A DNA stretch of 64,000 bases from Orientallactaga sibirica (Eukaryota > Chordata > Mammalia > Rodentia > Dipodidae), in assembly GCA_036365145.1 (NCBI GenBank), contig JAEOAD010000025.1, forward strand, positions 29,335,001 through 29,399,000. Direction: 5' to 3'. This document shows positions 9,483 to 23,248 of the stretch, piece after piece. Within the stretch, counting starts at the first letter, position 1. The number at the start of each line of letters is the position of its first letter. The notes beneath the pieces are model-generated. The model was not told the origin of the DNA, made no database searches, and saw only the letters and a program-made list of their open reading frames with translations. Made by a program: the position numbers and the translations under genes.

Positions 9483-12400
9483 CTGTAAAGAAAAGAGGAA
9501 AACGCGGTGAGGGCAGAGATAGGTTTGGAAGGACTCATTCCATCCAACCTAACCTGGCTAAGGAGGCAGACTGGGGCCCAGAACAGGAAAGAGCTAAGCA
9601 GCATGCGTACCCCACACTGCCACCAGCCAGGTTAAAATCCAGTGTGGTACCCCAGGGACATGCTCAGCCAGCTCCCTGGTGAGTCACCACCAGCACTTCA
9701 TTCTTCTGAGTCTACAGAACACTGGCCTCTCCAAAGACGCCAAAACCCATAGGTGCAAACGTTTCAGATACGTTGTGTCATAAAACTTGCATGTGAGAGC
9801 TGGAGAGATGGCTTAGCAGTTAAGGCACTTGCCTGCGAAGCACAAGGACCCAGGTTTGACTCCCTAGAACCCTTGTAAGCCAGATGCATGAGGTGACAAG
9901 TGCGCAGGTGGGTCATGTGCACAAGGTGGTGCACGCATCTGGAGTTTGTTTGCAGTGGCTAAGGCCAGTTCCCTCTCCTTCTCTCTCTCTTTCTCTCCTA
10001 ATAAAACACAAAACTTGTATCTGACCTCAGTACATTTGTCGTCTTTAAAGCACTTTTAGGTCACTTGGACTAGCGAAGACGACGTAAGTTCTGTCGTCCT
10101 GGCTGTGCCGCGTGATTAGAAGAATGTTGAGGAAGAAGCGTCTGAACGTGGTCAGGATAGACATGATTTTTTTTCTTTTTTAAAGTATTTTTATATATTT
10201 ATTTATGTGTGTGTGAGAGAGAAAGAGGGAATGTCAAGGCCTCTAGCCACTGCAAATGAACTCCAGACGCATGCGCCAACTTGTGCATCTGGCTCACGTG
10301 GGTTCTAGGGAATTGAACATGGGTCCTTTGGCTTTGCAGACAAGTGCTTTAACCACTAAGCCATCTCTCCAGCCCGTTTTTTGAACTTCCCTTTTAATAT
10401 TTAATATAAAGATATTTGTCTAGTAACTTTCAAAACTGTATTTTAAAACTATATTCTTGCTCCCTACCAAAAGGAAATTCCTGTCTAGGGAGATGTCTCA
10501 GTCAAGTTTAGTGCTTGTCATGCATGCGTGAAATCCCAAGCACCCACATAAAAGCAGAGCATGGTGGGGCCTTCCTGTGGTTCCAGTGCCGGGGAGATAG
10601 AGACAGAAGAATCCCGGGGACATGCTGGCTTGTTATTCCAGCCCAACCAGTGAGCTCCAAGTTCAGTGTATCCAAAAATACAGTGGCAAGCTATTGAGGA
10701 GGCATCTGATGTCAGCCTCTGGCCTCCGCACCCACACACGTGTGCCCACGTGCAGACAAATATGCATATACACACATGCACATCACACACACACATGCAA
10801 GAAATCACATTCATGATACAAGCCCCATCCCTGTCTCGGGTAGTTCACATACAGCAGGCTCTGTAGCCCTGGGGAGCCACCTTGGACCACAAGAGTCCAT
10901 TTGAAACTCTCTGTGGTGGTTTGAGCGAGGTGTCCCCCACAAATTCATGTGTACTGAGTGCTAGAGCCTCAGCTGATGGCAATTTGGGAATTAGAGACTG
11001 CTGGAGGAGGCGGCTTATTGGGGGCAGTCTTAGGAGTGTTATAGCCAGCTTCTTCTTGCCAGTGTTTGGCACATTCTCCTGCTGCTGTTGTCCACCTGAT
11101 GCTGGCCAGGAGGTGATGCCCACCCTCTGCTCATGCCATCGTTTTCCCTGCCCTCAAGTCTGTAAGCCGTCCTCCCATCACTGCCTCTAGTCTGATGTTT
11201 GTCCAGCAACGCGAGAGTAACTGTAACATGCTTCACGTGTGTTTCTCTGAATGCTCCTCCCCCAGGTCTCCATCTGGACCCCACCCCTTTTCCTCCCCCT
11301 TCCTCTGGAGCCTATAGGACTTACCTGAGCAGATGACACCCACATCTTCCTTGTGGGTGCAGTCGTGATACCCCCAAAGCCGATGCCGGCACTGCTCTAG
11401 GGACTGCTCCTTCCCTGAGCAAGCAACATCATCGAGCCAGATGAGGCCTGTCCCGGGGCTGAACCTTCTACGGGGCTTGGAGCTTGGCTGGAGGGACTTC
11501 CCACAGCCCAGTTGTTTGCACACCACCCGGTCCTCCTTTTCTCCCCAGCCATCGTCACAGACAGAGCCCCACACACCCTTGTGCAGCACCTCTAGCCTCC
11601 CAGAGCAGAGGCTGTCTCCTCCCACCAGCCTCAGCTCAAAGGCACCTGCCGAATGGAGGAGGAGGAGAAGAAGAAAACAGTAAGATCATGTCCACGGTCA
11701 CCTGTCCCCCCCAGCATATCTGGAATTCTCCATGTGAGACTATGCTGCCTTCCCTAGGGTTCTAACCTCTGGCCGGGTCTGTTCTAGAATCTTTTCACTT
11801 CTCCATCTATCTTATAAATATAATACTTATAATCTTTACAACAGGCATCCTAGTATAGTTATTAAAAAGTGAAGGACTTGGGCTGGAGAAGTTGGCTTAG
11901 AAGTTAAGGTGCACTCCTGCAAAGCCAAAGGACCCAGGTTTGATTCTCCAGGACCCACGAAAGCCAGATGCACAAGGTGGCGCATGTGTCTGGAATTCAT
12001 CTGCAGTGGCTGGAGGCCCTGGCATGCCCATTCTCTCTCTATCTGCCCTCTCCCCCTTCTCTCTCTTAAATAAATAAGTAAATAAATAAATATTTTAAAA
12101 ATTGAAGAACTCAATAGATCTGTAGTGATGTCCTGCTCCATAGCATTCAATGAAACAGTTCATATTAATACAGTGCACACTCTTTTAGAACCACTCTTTT
12201 TTTTTTTTTTTTTCCAAGGTAGGGTTTCAGTCTAGTACAGGCTGACCTGGAATTCACTATGTATTCTCTGGGTGGCCTTGGACTCATGGTGATCCTCCTA
12301 CCTCTGTCTCCCAAGAGCTGGGATTAAAGGCATGTGCCATCATGCCCGGCTCCAGTGCACACTATTTTAAGTATTTTTTCTGGTCCAGGCTGACCTGGAA

Positions 12401-15400
12401 TTAACTAAGATAGTTACTCTTCGATCCTTTCTGCCTCCTGAGTGCTGGGATTTTTTTGGTTTGGCTAAGATGGTTATTCTTTTTTTTTTTTTTTTTTTTT
12501 TGGTTTTTGAGGGTCTCACTCTGGTCCAGGCTGACCTGGAATTAACTATGTTGTCTCAGGGTGGCCTTGAACTCTCGGCGATCCTCCTACCTCTGCCTCC
12601 CAAGTGCTGGGATTAAAGGCGTGCACCACCACGCCCGGCTAAGATGGTTATTCTTAAGTGAATTGTAATTGGTACATTTAAGCAAGTTTGCAGTGGTCCT
12701 TTGGTGCATGAGTAGTTCTTATAAATATTGGACAGGATTTATTTGAACACACCCATAAATAAAGCTGGTCTCAGGGATACACAATTACCTTCACACTTCA
12801 CCCACACATCATCATCATGGGTGCAGTTGCTCTCCCAAGGTGTAAAGCGGCAACTCTGGAGGCTGGCTTCAGGTCCAGAACATGACACCTGGCTCATCCA
12901 GATGGGCCCTCGACCCTGGGCAGCCTTGTTGCACTGTCTGTGGGTCAGTAATGCCCTTCCGCATCCCAGCTGCCGGCACACCACCTTAGCAGCCCGGAGG
13001 TTCCAGCCTGTTTTGCACACGGTGCTCCACTGGCCCCGGGACAGCACCTCCACTCGCCCTTCGCAGTGCCCAGGGCCATCGGCCAGCCGAATGCTTTCTG
13101 GGACTGGGGGGACATTGCTTTCTGGGTCTGGGGAGAATGAAAGAGGACGTGTCTATTCCCTGATAAAACACGGTCTTCTCAGAAAAGGGGGTCTGAGTCC
13201 AAGAAGGCTAGTTCTCCGCATTTGGCACAGGGTGTCAGGGTGTGAGCACTGCCTAGTGGATGCTGGCTGGAAGGGTGGATGGAGAACCAGTTAAGCAAAT
13301 ATTTTCTCAGTCCTTGATTAAAATAATCATTTTACTTTCTTAAATAATTCTCACTTTCAACATCCTATTGCTTCTCACAAGAGACAGAAGCACTGTGGAT
13401 GTGACTATGTGCATATGTTAACATAAAACCCTTTTTAATTTTTACTTATTTATTTATTTTTGGTTTTTCGAGGTAGGGTCTTGCTTTAGCCCAGGCTGAC
13501 CTGGAATTCACTCTGTATTCTCAGGGTGGCCTCGAACTCTCGGTGATCCTCCTACCCCTGCCTCCCGAGTGCTGGGATTAAAGGCGTGCGCCACCACGCC
13601 CGGCTGACATAAAATCTTTTGGTTCAGTGTTGACATGAACCAAGCAGTCTAGATGAACGCTTCCAAACCTCGACCTTCCTACAAAAGGAAGCGAGCGAAA
13701 CCTTAGCGTCAGGAGAAAGGTTGTGATTTCTCTGATGATAAATTCTGTGAGAGGTAAATAGGAGGGGGCCTTTCAGACAAACCACAGTCTAACAGAGGAG
13801 TGCTCCAGAAAGGGAGAAGCGACTACCGAGAGAGGCTAAGACGTGTGGAGCAGGAAAGGAATGCATGTCTCTGTGTGTGCACCTGTGAATGCATGTCTAC
13901 TTGTGTGTGTGTCTGTGAATGTGTGTCTATGTATGTGCGCATCTGTGAGGCTGCGTTGGCCTCCTCCCAGCATCTCCTGAACACCTGACTACAAGGTTGA
14001 CCTCTAGAGAACTGCCACAAAAGCACACATTATGCCTCTGCGGGCTCGTGCCCTCCTCTGTCACTCTGCCCCCTTCTCCACGCGCAGATACGCATGATAT
14101 GTTTAGCGGCCTCCAGCTCTGTGTGCATTTGTTTGCCTGTGTATGAAAGTGAAACTGGTCCTCTGATAGCTTGAAACCAAGCAAGCAGCAGTGGGAACAA
14201 CAGTTCTAGATACTCCGATCCCATCTCCAGATCCCATGAGAGTGTGGACCAAGGCTAGATGAGCTTGCCCACCAGGCACTGTGTGAACGTCCGTGACTTA
14301 GGGAATAAAGACCAGCAGCATGTGGAGCATGGCAGGTGGATGGTGGGCCTCGAGACCGCCGTACTTACTCTCGCACAGTGCCCCGGCATCCTCCTCGTGT
14401 GGGCAGTTGAAAACATCTTCATCTTGCTCACACTGAGCCAGTGTGTCTTCCATGCCAGTGCATTCGACCCATTGGATGAGGACGCTTTGGTCTGTCTCTG
14501 CCAGTGGCCCATATATCCTGCCACTGGGTGTTTTCTTAGCTTCTCCACAGCCTAGCTCCCGGCACACCACAGCCACGTCTTTCAGGTCCCAGCCATCATC
14601 ACACACAGTGCCCCACTGGCCCTGGCGTTCCACCTCTACCCGCCCTTCACAGCGGTGGGCACCTCCTACTAGCCGCACCCTGGGTGGAGACTCTGTGGAG
14701 AGAGGGATATTGGTTGGTGGCCTGAAGGCAGCAAGGCCCACAGGGGTGAGTGCAGTCATGTGAGCCTCAGCTTCCACGGAGGGAGTGGGAAGCTGAGATC
14801 ACTACAGACAACGTGGAGAAACCTTGGGACCCCATCTCTGAGTTCTGACTCAACTGCACTCTTTGTTTGTCTTCAAGGTAGGGTCTCACTCTGACCCAGG
14901 TTGACCTGGAATTTACTCTGTAGTCCAAAGCAGGTCTCGAACTCATGGCGATCCTCCTACCTCTACCTCTACCTCCTGAGTGCTGGGATTTCAGTTTCAC
15001 TCTTAACTGTAATTCTACCAAGTGTGACACTTCAGCTGCTGAGCCACCCCCCAGCCCACTGAGCCCTAGTCCTTTTCACAGCTGCTTCAAATTTTCCTCC
15101 CCTCCTAAGGCTAGAAGCCTTCCTCTTGGAAGCTCAAAAAATGATAATAGGACTGGAGAGATGGCCTAGCAGTTAAGATGCTTGCCAGCAAAGCCAAAGG
15201 ACCCAGGTTTGATTCCCAGGACCCATGTAAGCCAGTTGCACAAGGTGGTCCATGCATCTGGAGTTCATTTGCAGTGGCTGGAGGCCCTGATGCACCCATT
15301 CTCACTCCCTCGCTCTCTCCCTTTTCTCTCTCAAATAAATAAATATAAATAAAAATTTGAAAATATTTTAAAAAGTGATCATAATCTTACCTGAGAGGCT

Positions 15401-18400
15401 AGGTCCAATGCAAATGGCTAAAGAAGAGGAAAGAAAAAGGGGTTATAGAGTAAGTTTCCAAATCTTTGTTCAAATAATACAGTTGTCTAGGGGGCCCTTG
15501 AGAGAGAATGGTAGTGCACAGTAGTCGACAGGCCAGTCCTGTTATGACCTTCTTCCCCTGAGATGACCAGTTCCCAAGGACACCGGATACTGGCTAGGAG
15601 CCACAGAGAAAAGCACACTCGCACAACTAACTTCCTTGGCTGTTTCCTTTGCACGTGGCAGTGTCTCCATCCCAGGCCCTGGTCCAGGTCATTTCTGCTC
15701 TAGTCAACTGGGTTGACCGGCCATAGATGTCTGCAGTCCGAGTGTGGTGAGGCGGCCTTTTGGGTCAACAGAAAAGAACCCTGGAGGCCATGAGTAGATG
15801 GTGGTGGGAAAGAGGTGACACTGCAGTACAGGACACAGAGTGAGGAGTAGACGGTGGTGGGAAAGAGGTGACACTGCGGTACAGGACACAGAGTGAGGAG
15901 TAGATGGTGGTGGGAAAGAGGTGACACTGCAGTGCAGGACACAGAGTGAGGAGTAGATGGTGGTGGGAAAGAGGTGACACTGCGGTGCAGGACACAGAGT
16001 GAGGAGTGCAGGACACAGAGTGAGGAGTAGACGGTGGTGGAAAGAGGTGACACTGCAGTGCAGGACACAGAGTGAGGAGTAGACGGTGGTGGGAAAGAGG
16101 TGACACTGCGGTGCAGGACACAGAGTGAGGAGTAGATGGTGGTGGGAAAGAGGTGACACTGCGGTGCAGGACACAGAGTGAGGAGTAGACGGTGGTGGGA
16201 AAGAGGTGACACTGCAGTACAGGACACAGAGTGAGGAGTAGACGGTGGTGGGAAAGAGGTGACACTGCAGTACAGGACACAGAGTGACGGTGGTGGAAAG
16301 AGGTGACACTGCAGTGCAGGGCACAGAGTGAGGAGTAGACGGTGGTGGGAAAGAGGTGACACTGCAGTGCAGGACACAGAGAGAGGAGTAGACGGTGGTG
16401 GGAAAGAGGTGACACTGCAGTGCAGGGCACAGAGTGAGGAGTAGACGGTGGTGGGAAAGAGGTGACACTGCAGCACAGGACACAGAGTGAGGAGTAGACG
16501 GTGGTGGGAAAGAGGTGACACTGCAGTACAGGACACAGAGTGAGGAGTAGACGGTGGTGGGAAAGAGGTGACACTGCAGTACAGGACACAGAGTGAGGAG
16601 TGCAGGCACAGAGTGTGGTGGGAAAGAGGTGACACTGCAGTACAGGACACAGAGTGAGGAGTAGATGGTGGTGGGAAAGAGGTGACACTGCAGTGCAGGA
16701 CACAGAGTGAGGACACGGTGGTGGGAAAGAGGTGACACTGCAGCACAGGACACAGAGTGAGGAGTAGGCGGTGGTGGGAAAGAGGTGGAAAGGACACAGA
16801 GTGACACTGTGGGAAACAGGACACAGACACAGTGAGGAGTAGATGGTGGTGGGAAAGAGGTGACACTGCAGGACACAGGACACAGAGTGGTGGGAAAGAG
16901 GTAGATGGTGGTGAGGGAAAGAGGTGACACTGCGGTGCAGGGCACAGAGTGAGGAGTAGATGGTGGTGGGAAAGAGGTGACACTGCAGTGCAGGACACAG
17001 AGTGAGGAGTAGATGGTGGTGGGAAAGAGGTGACACTGCAGTGCAGGACACAGAGTGAGGAGTAGATGGTGGTGGGAAAGAGGTGACACTGCAGTGCAGG
17101 ACACAGAGTGAGGAGTAGATGGTGGTGGGAAAGAGGTGACACTGCAGTGCAGGACACAGAGTGAGGAGTAGATGGTGGTGGGAAAGAGGTGACACTGCAG
17201 TGCAGGACACAGAGTGAGGTAGAGTAGATGGTGGTGGGAAAGAGGTGACACTGCAGCAGGACACAGAGTGAGGACACATGGTGGTGGGAAAGAGGTGACA
17301 CTGCGGTGCAGGACACAGAGGAGGAGTAGATGGTGGTGGGAAAGAGGTGACACAGTGCAGGACACAGAGTGAGGAGTAGATGGTGGTGGGAAAAGGTGAC
17401 ACTGTGCAGGAAAGAGGTGACACTGCAGCGGTACAGGACACAGAGTGAGGAGTAGATGGTGGTGGGAAAGAGGTGACACTGCAGTACAGGGAAACAGAGT
17501 GAGGGGAGTGAGATAGATGGTGGTGGGAAAGAGGTGACACTGCAGGACACAGAGTGAGGAGTAGATGGTGGTGGGTGCAGGACACAGAGTGAGGAGTAGA
17601 TGGTGGTGGGAAAGAGGTGACACTGCAGTGCAGGACACAGAGTGAGGAGTAGACGGTGGTGGGAAAGAGGTGACACTGCAGTACAGGACACAGAGTGAGG
17701 AGTAGATGGTGGTGGGAAAGAGGTGACACTGCAGTACAGGACACAGAGTGAGGAGTAGAGGTGATGGGTGGTGGGAAAGAGGTGACAGAGTGAGCAGTAG
17801 ACAGTGGTGGGAAAGAGGTGACACTGGGGCAGGGCACAGAGTGAGGAGTAGACGGTGGTGGGAAAGAGGTGACACTGCAGTACAGGACACAGAGTGAGGA
17901 GTAGATGGTGGTGGGAAAGAGGTGACACTGCAGTACAGGACACAGATTGAGGAGTAGACGGTGGTGGGAAAGAGGTGACACTGCGGTGCAGGACACAGAG
18001 TGAGGAGTAGATGGTGGTGGGAAAGAGGTGACACTGCAGTGCAGGACACAGATTGAGGAGTAGATGGTAGGAAAGAGGTGACACTGCGGTGCAGGACACA
18101 GAGTGAGGAGTAGATGGTGGTGGAAAGAGGTGACACTGCAGTGCAGGACACACAGAGTGAGGAGTGCAGACAGAGTGAGGTGGTGGAAAGAGGTGACACT
18201 GCGGTGCAGGACACAGAGTGAGGAGTAGATGGTGGTGGGAAAGCGGTGACACTGCAGTGCAGGACACAGAGTGAGGAGTAGACGGTGGTGGGAAAGAGGT
18301 GACACTGCAGTGCAGGACACAGAGTGAGGAGCAGATGGTGCTGGGAAAGAGGTGACACTGCAGTACAGGGCACAGAGTGAGGAGTAGACGGTGGTGGGAA

Positions 18401-21400
18401 AGAGGTGGCATTGCAGTGCAGGAGACAGAGGGAGGAGTAGATGGTTGTGGGAAAGAGGTGACACTGGTGGTACAGGACACAGAGTGAGGAGAGAGGAGTG
18501 GTGGTGGGAAAGCGGTGGCACTGCAGTGCAGGACACAGAGTGAGGAGTAGATGGTGGTGGGAAAGAGTTGACACTGCGGTGCAGGGCACAGAGTGAGGAG
18601 TAGATGGTGGTGGGAAAGAGGTGACACTGCAGTACAGGGCACAGAGTGAGGAGTAGACGGTGGTGGGAAAGAGGTGACACTGCAGTGCAGGACACAGAGT
18701 GAGGAGTAGATGGTGGTGGGAAGAGGTGACAGCAGTGCAGGACACAGAGTGAGGAGTAGATGGTGGTGGAAAGAGGTGACACTGCAGTACAGGGGCACAG
18801 AGTGAGGAGTAGATGGTGGTGGGAAAGAGGTGACACTGCAGTACAGGGCACAGAGTGAGGAGTAGACGGTGGTGGGAAAGAGGTGACACTGCGATGTAGG
18901 ACACAGAGTGAGGAGTAGACGGTGGTGGGAAAGCGGTGACACTGCAGTGCAGGACACAGAGTGAGGAGTAGATGGTGGTGGGAAAGAGGTGACACTGCAG
19001 TACAGGACACAGAGTGAGGAGTAGATGGTGGTGGGAAAGAGGTGACACTGCAGTACAGGACACAGAGTGAGGAGTAGACGGTGGTGGGAAAGAGGTGACA
19101 CTGCAGTACAGGACACAGAGTGAGAGTGAGACGGTGGTGGGAAAGAGGTGACACTGGTGCAGGGGAAAGACGGTGGTGGGAAAGAGGTGACACTGCAGTG
19201 CAGGACACAGAGTGAGGAGTAGACGGTGGTGGGAAAGAGGTGACACTGCAGTACAGGGCACAGAGTGAGGAGTAGACGGTGGTGGGAAAGAGGTGACACT
19301 GCAGTACAGGACACAGAGTGAGGAGGTGTAGCAGGGCACAGTGGGGGGAAATGGTGGTGGGAAAGAGGTGACACTGCAGTGCAGGACACAGAGTGAGGAG
19401 TAGATGGTGGTGGGAAAGAGGTGACACTGCAGTGCAGGACACAGAGTGAGGAGTAGACGGTGGTGGGAAAGAGGTGACACTGCAGTACAGGACACAGAGT
19501 GGGGTGGTGGGAGGTGACACTGCAGTACAGGACACAGAGTGAGGAGTAGACAGTGGTGGAAAAAGACACTGCAGTGCAGGACACTGCAGTGACACTGCAG
19601 TGCAGGGCACAGAGTGAGGAGTAGATGGTGGTGGGAAAGAGGTGACACTGCAGTGCAGGGCACAGAGTGGGGAGTAGACGGTGGTGGGAAAGAGGTGACA
19701 CTGCAGTACAGGACACAGAGTGAGGAGTAGACGGTGGTGGGAAAGAGGGACACAGAGTGAGGAGTAGACGGTGGTGGGAAAGAGGTGACACTGCAGTACA
19801 GGACACAGAGTGAGGAGTAGACGGTGGTGGGAAAGAGGTGACACTGCAGTACAGGACACAGAGTGAGGAGTAGACGGTGGTGGGAAAGAGGTGACACTGC
19901 AGTACAGGGCACAGAGTGAGGAGGACGGTGGTGGGAAAGAGGTGTACAGGACACAGAGTGAGGAGTAGATGGTGGTGGAAAAGAGGTGACACTGCAGTAC
20001 AGGACCCAGAGTGAGGAGTAGATGGTGGTGGAAAGAGGTGACACTGCAGTACAGGACACAGTGAGTGGAGTAGATGGTGGTGGAAAAGAGGTGACACTGC
20101 AGTACAGGACAGAGTGAGGAGTAGATGGTGGTGGGAAAGAGGTGACACTGCAGTACAGGACACAGAGTGAGGAGTAGATGGTGGTGGGAAAGAGGTGACA
20201 CTGCAGTACAGGACACAGAGTGAGGAGTAGATGGTGGTGGGAAAGAGGTGACACTGCAGTGCAGGACACAGAGTGAGGAGTAGATGGTGGTGGGAAAGAG
20301 TGACACTGCAGTGCAGGACACAGAGTGAGGGTAGACAGGTGGTGGGAAAGAGGTGACACTGCAGTGCAGGACACAGAGTGAGGAGTAGATGGTGGTGGGA
20401 AAGAGGTGACACTGTGGTGTAGGACACAGAGGGAGGAGTAGACGGTGGTGGGAAAGAGGTGACACTGCAGTGCAGGACACAGAGTGAGGAGTAGATGGTG
20501 GTGGGAAAGAGGTGACACTGCAGTACAGGACACAGAGTGAGGAGTAGACGGTGGTGGGAAAGAGGTGACACTGCAGTGCAGGACACAGAGTGAGGAGTAG
20601 ATGGTGGTGGGAAAGAGGTGGTGGTGGGAAAGAGGTGACACTGCAGTACAGGACACAGTACAGTGAGGAGTGAGAGTAGGTGGTGGGAAAGAGGTGACAC
20701 TGACACTGCAGTACAGGAGACGGTGTGAGAGCGGTGACACTGCAGTGCAGGACACAGAGTGAGGAGTAGATGGTGGTGGGAAAGAGGTGACACTGCAGTG
20801 CAGGGCACAGAGTGAGGAGTAGACGGTGGTGGGAAAGAGGTGACACTGCGGTGCAGGGCACAGAGTGAGGAGTAGACGGTGGTGGAAAAGAGGTGACACT
20901 GCAGTACAGGACACAGAGTGAGGAGTAGACGGTGGTGGGAAAGTGGTGACACTGCAGTGCAGGACACAGAGTGAGGAGTAGATGGTGGTGGGAAAGAGGT
21001 GACACTGCAGTACAGGACACAGAGTGAGGAGTAGACGGTGGTGGGAAAGAGGTGACACTGCAGTGCAGGACACAGAGTGAGGAGTAGATGGTGGTGGGAA
21101 AGAGGTGACACTGCAGTACAGGACAGAGGGTGAGGAGTAGACGGTGGTGGGAAAGAGGTGACACTGCATGCAGTACAGGACACAGAGTGAGGAGTAGACG
21201 GTGGTGGGAAAGCGGTGACACTGCAGTGCAGGGCACAGAGTGAGGAGTAGACGGTGGTGGAAAAGCGGTGGCACTGCAGTGCAGCACAGAGTGAGGAGTA
21301 GATGGTGGTGGAAAATGGTGTGCAGTACAGGGAAAGAGTGAGGTGACACGGTGGTGGGAAAGCGGTGACACTGGGCACAGAGTGAGGAGTAGACGGTGGT

Positions 21401-23212
21401 GGGAAAGAGGTGACACAGAGTGAGGAGTACGGTGGTGGGAGCGGTGACAGAGTGAGGAGTAGACGGTGGTGGGAAAGAGGTGACACTGCGGTGCAGGGCA
21501 CACAGTGAGGATGGGGGCATGACTAGCCCTGTTCATTGGCAATGCATGTAGATGGGAGTCAGCAAATTCTGTATAGGGCCAGATAGGAAAGATTTTAGAC
21601 TCTGTGGGCTACACGGCCTCGGTTGCAGGTACCCAGATCTGTCCCTGAAGCATGAGAACAGCCATGTATATGTAGCCAATGAGCATGGCTGTGTTCCAGA
21701 AAACCCATGTTTATGGACACCAATTTAAATTCTGGTAATTTTCATGTATCACAAAATATTGCTTTTTTCCTTTGATTTCCCTCCACTATTTATAAAAATG
21801 CAAAAGCCAGGCTGGTGAGATTGATTAGTGGTTAAGACACTTACCTGTGAAGCCTAAGGACCCAGGTTCGATTCCCTACTACCCATGTAAGCCAGCTGCA
21901 CAAGGTGATGCCTATGTCTGGAGTACATTTCCAGTGGCTAGAGGCCCTGGCGTGCCCATTCTCTCTCCCTCCATCTGCCTCTTTTCTCTCTGTGTCAAAT
22001 AAATAAATATTTTTTAAATGCAAAAGCTATTCCCAGGGCTGGAGAGATGGCTTAGTAGTTAAAGCACTTGTTTTTGAAGCCTAAGGACCCAGGTTCTATT
22101 CCCCAGTACCCATGTAAGCCAGATGCACAAGGTAGTGCATGCATCTGGAGTCCGTTTGCCCTGGCACACCCATTTTTTCCTCTCTCTCTCTTTTTGAAAA
22201 TATATTTTATTTATTTGAGAAAGAGGTGGCGGGGGGGGGGGTAGTGAATGGGCATGCCAGGGCCTCCAGCCACTGCAAACGAACTCCAAATGTGTGTGCC
22301 CCCTTGTGCATCTGGCTTACCTAGGTCCTGGAGAACTGAACTGAGATCCTTTGGCTTTGCAGGCAAGCACCTTAACCACTAAACCATCTCTCGAACCCCC
22401 ATTCTCTCTCTTTATCTATCTGCTTTTTTTCTCTCTCTCAAATAAATAAATAAATACATAAATAAATAAATAAAATATTTTAAAAATCCATTCTCACATT
22501 GCAAACTAGTTGGACACTTAATTTAGATAATAATAGGCAGAAGCAACTCTTGGTGTTTGGGCCAAGCCTACAGGATTCTCAGCATGTCTTTGGAACACCG
22601 GGGTTTTCCTAGAGGATGTGTGCATGGTTGGACCCCTCTGTCCACTGGGTTCCTTCCTAACACCACCAAGGCCTGTACCCTCTGTCGTCCCTAAGGCCTG
22701 GGCATTCTCAATCACATAACTTTCTCAGACTTTTCTGAAAGAGGGATCTTTGGATCTATAGCTTAGAGGTTTTCACCACCAAATATTTCCAAATATTGGT
22801 CAGGCTGACCTGGAATTAACTAAGTCTCTGGGAATAGTTCCTTGCTGGGATTTTGTTCTTTTTGTCTCTAGATAAGGTCTCATTACACTATATATATTAC
22901 ACCATATATGTGTATGTGTGTGTGTGTGTGTGTGTGTGTTCAAGACTTATGAGGCTTTATCTGCAACTGTCTAAAACGCAGGTATATTATGCATATGTGA
23001 ATCACTACATAGCGTCCTCCACAAAACTGGAGAACATGAGAATATGCCAAGCTTGCATATTTGGTACAAAAGTGATATGGCCAGTTAGTGTCTTGGTGCT
23101 CCTCCACATCCATGTAGAATAGGCCAGAAGGACTTCATGAAGGAGCAGGACTTTAGGGACACCTGAAATAGTAGTAATCCATGTGGAGTAGGAGTAACTG
23201 TTGGGTGCTGTG

Positions 23213-23248
<36 letters not shown>

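Noticed and set aside
15785..21512. CRISPR array
   Set aside because: Contiguous 53-bp tandem units without unique spacers, in a mammalian intron.
15785..21512. LXR or RXR response elements in every 53-bp unit (AGGTGA half-site)
   Set aside because: AGGTGA departs from AGGTCA and no second half-site lies at DR4 spacing.
15700..21542. Three minus-strand frames of 1,925-1,938 codons as a giant repeat protein gene
   Set aside because: All three frames are equally open because the 53-bp unit lacks stops; unit indels are not multiples of 3; and the region is intron 1 of CD5L.
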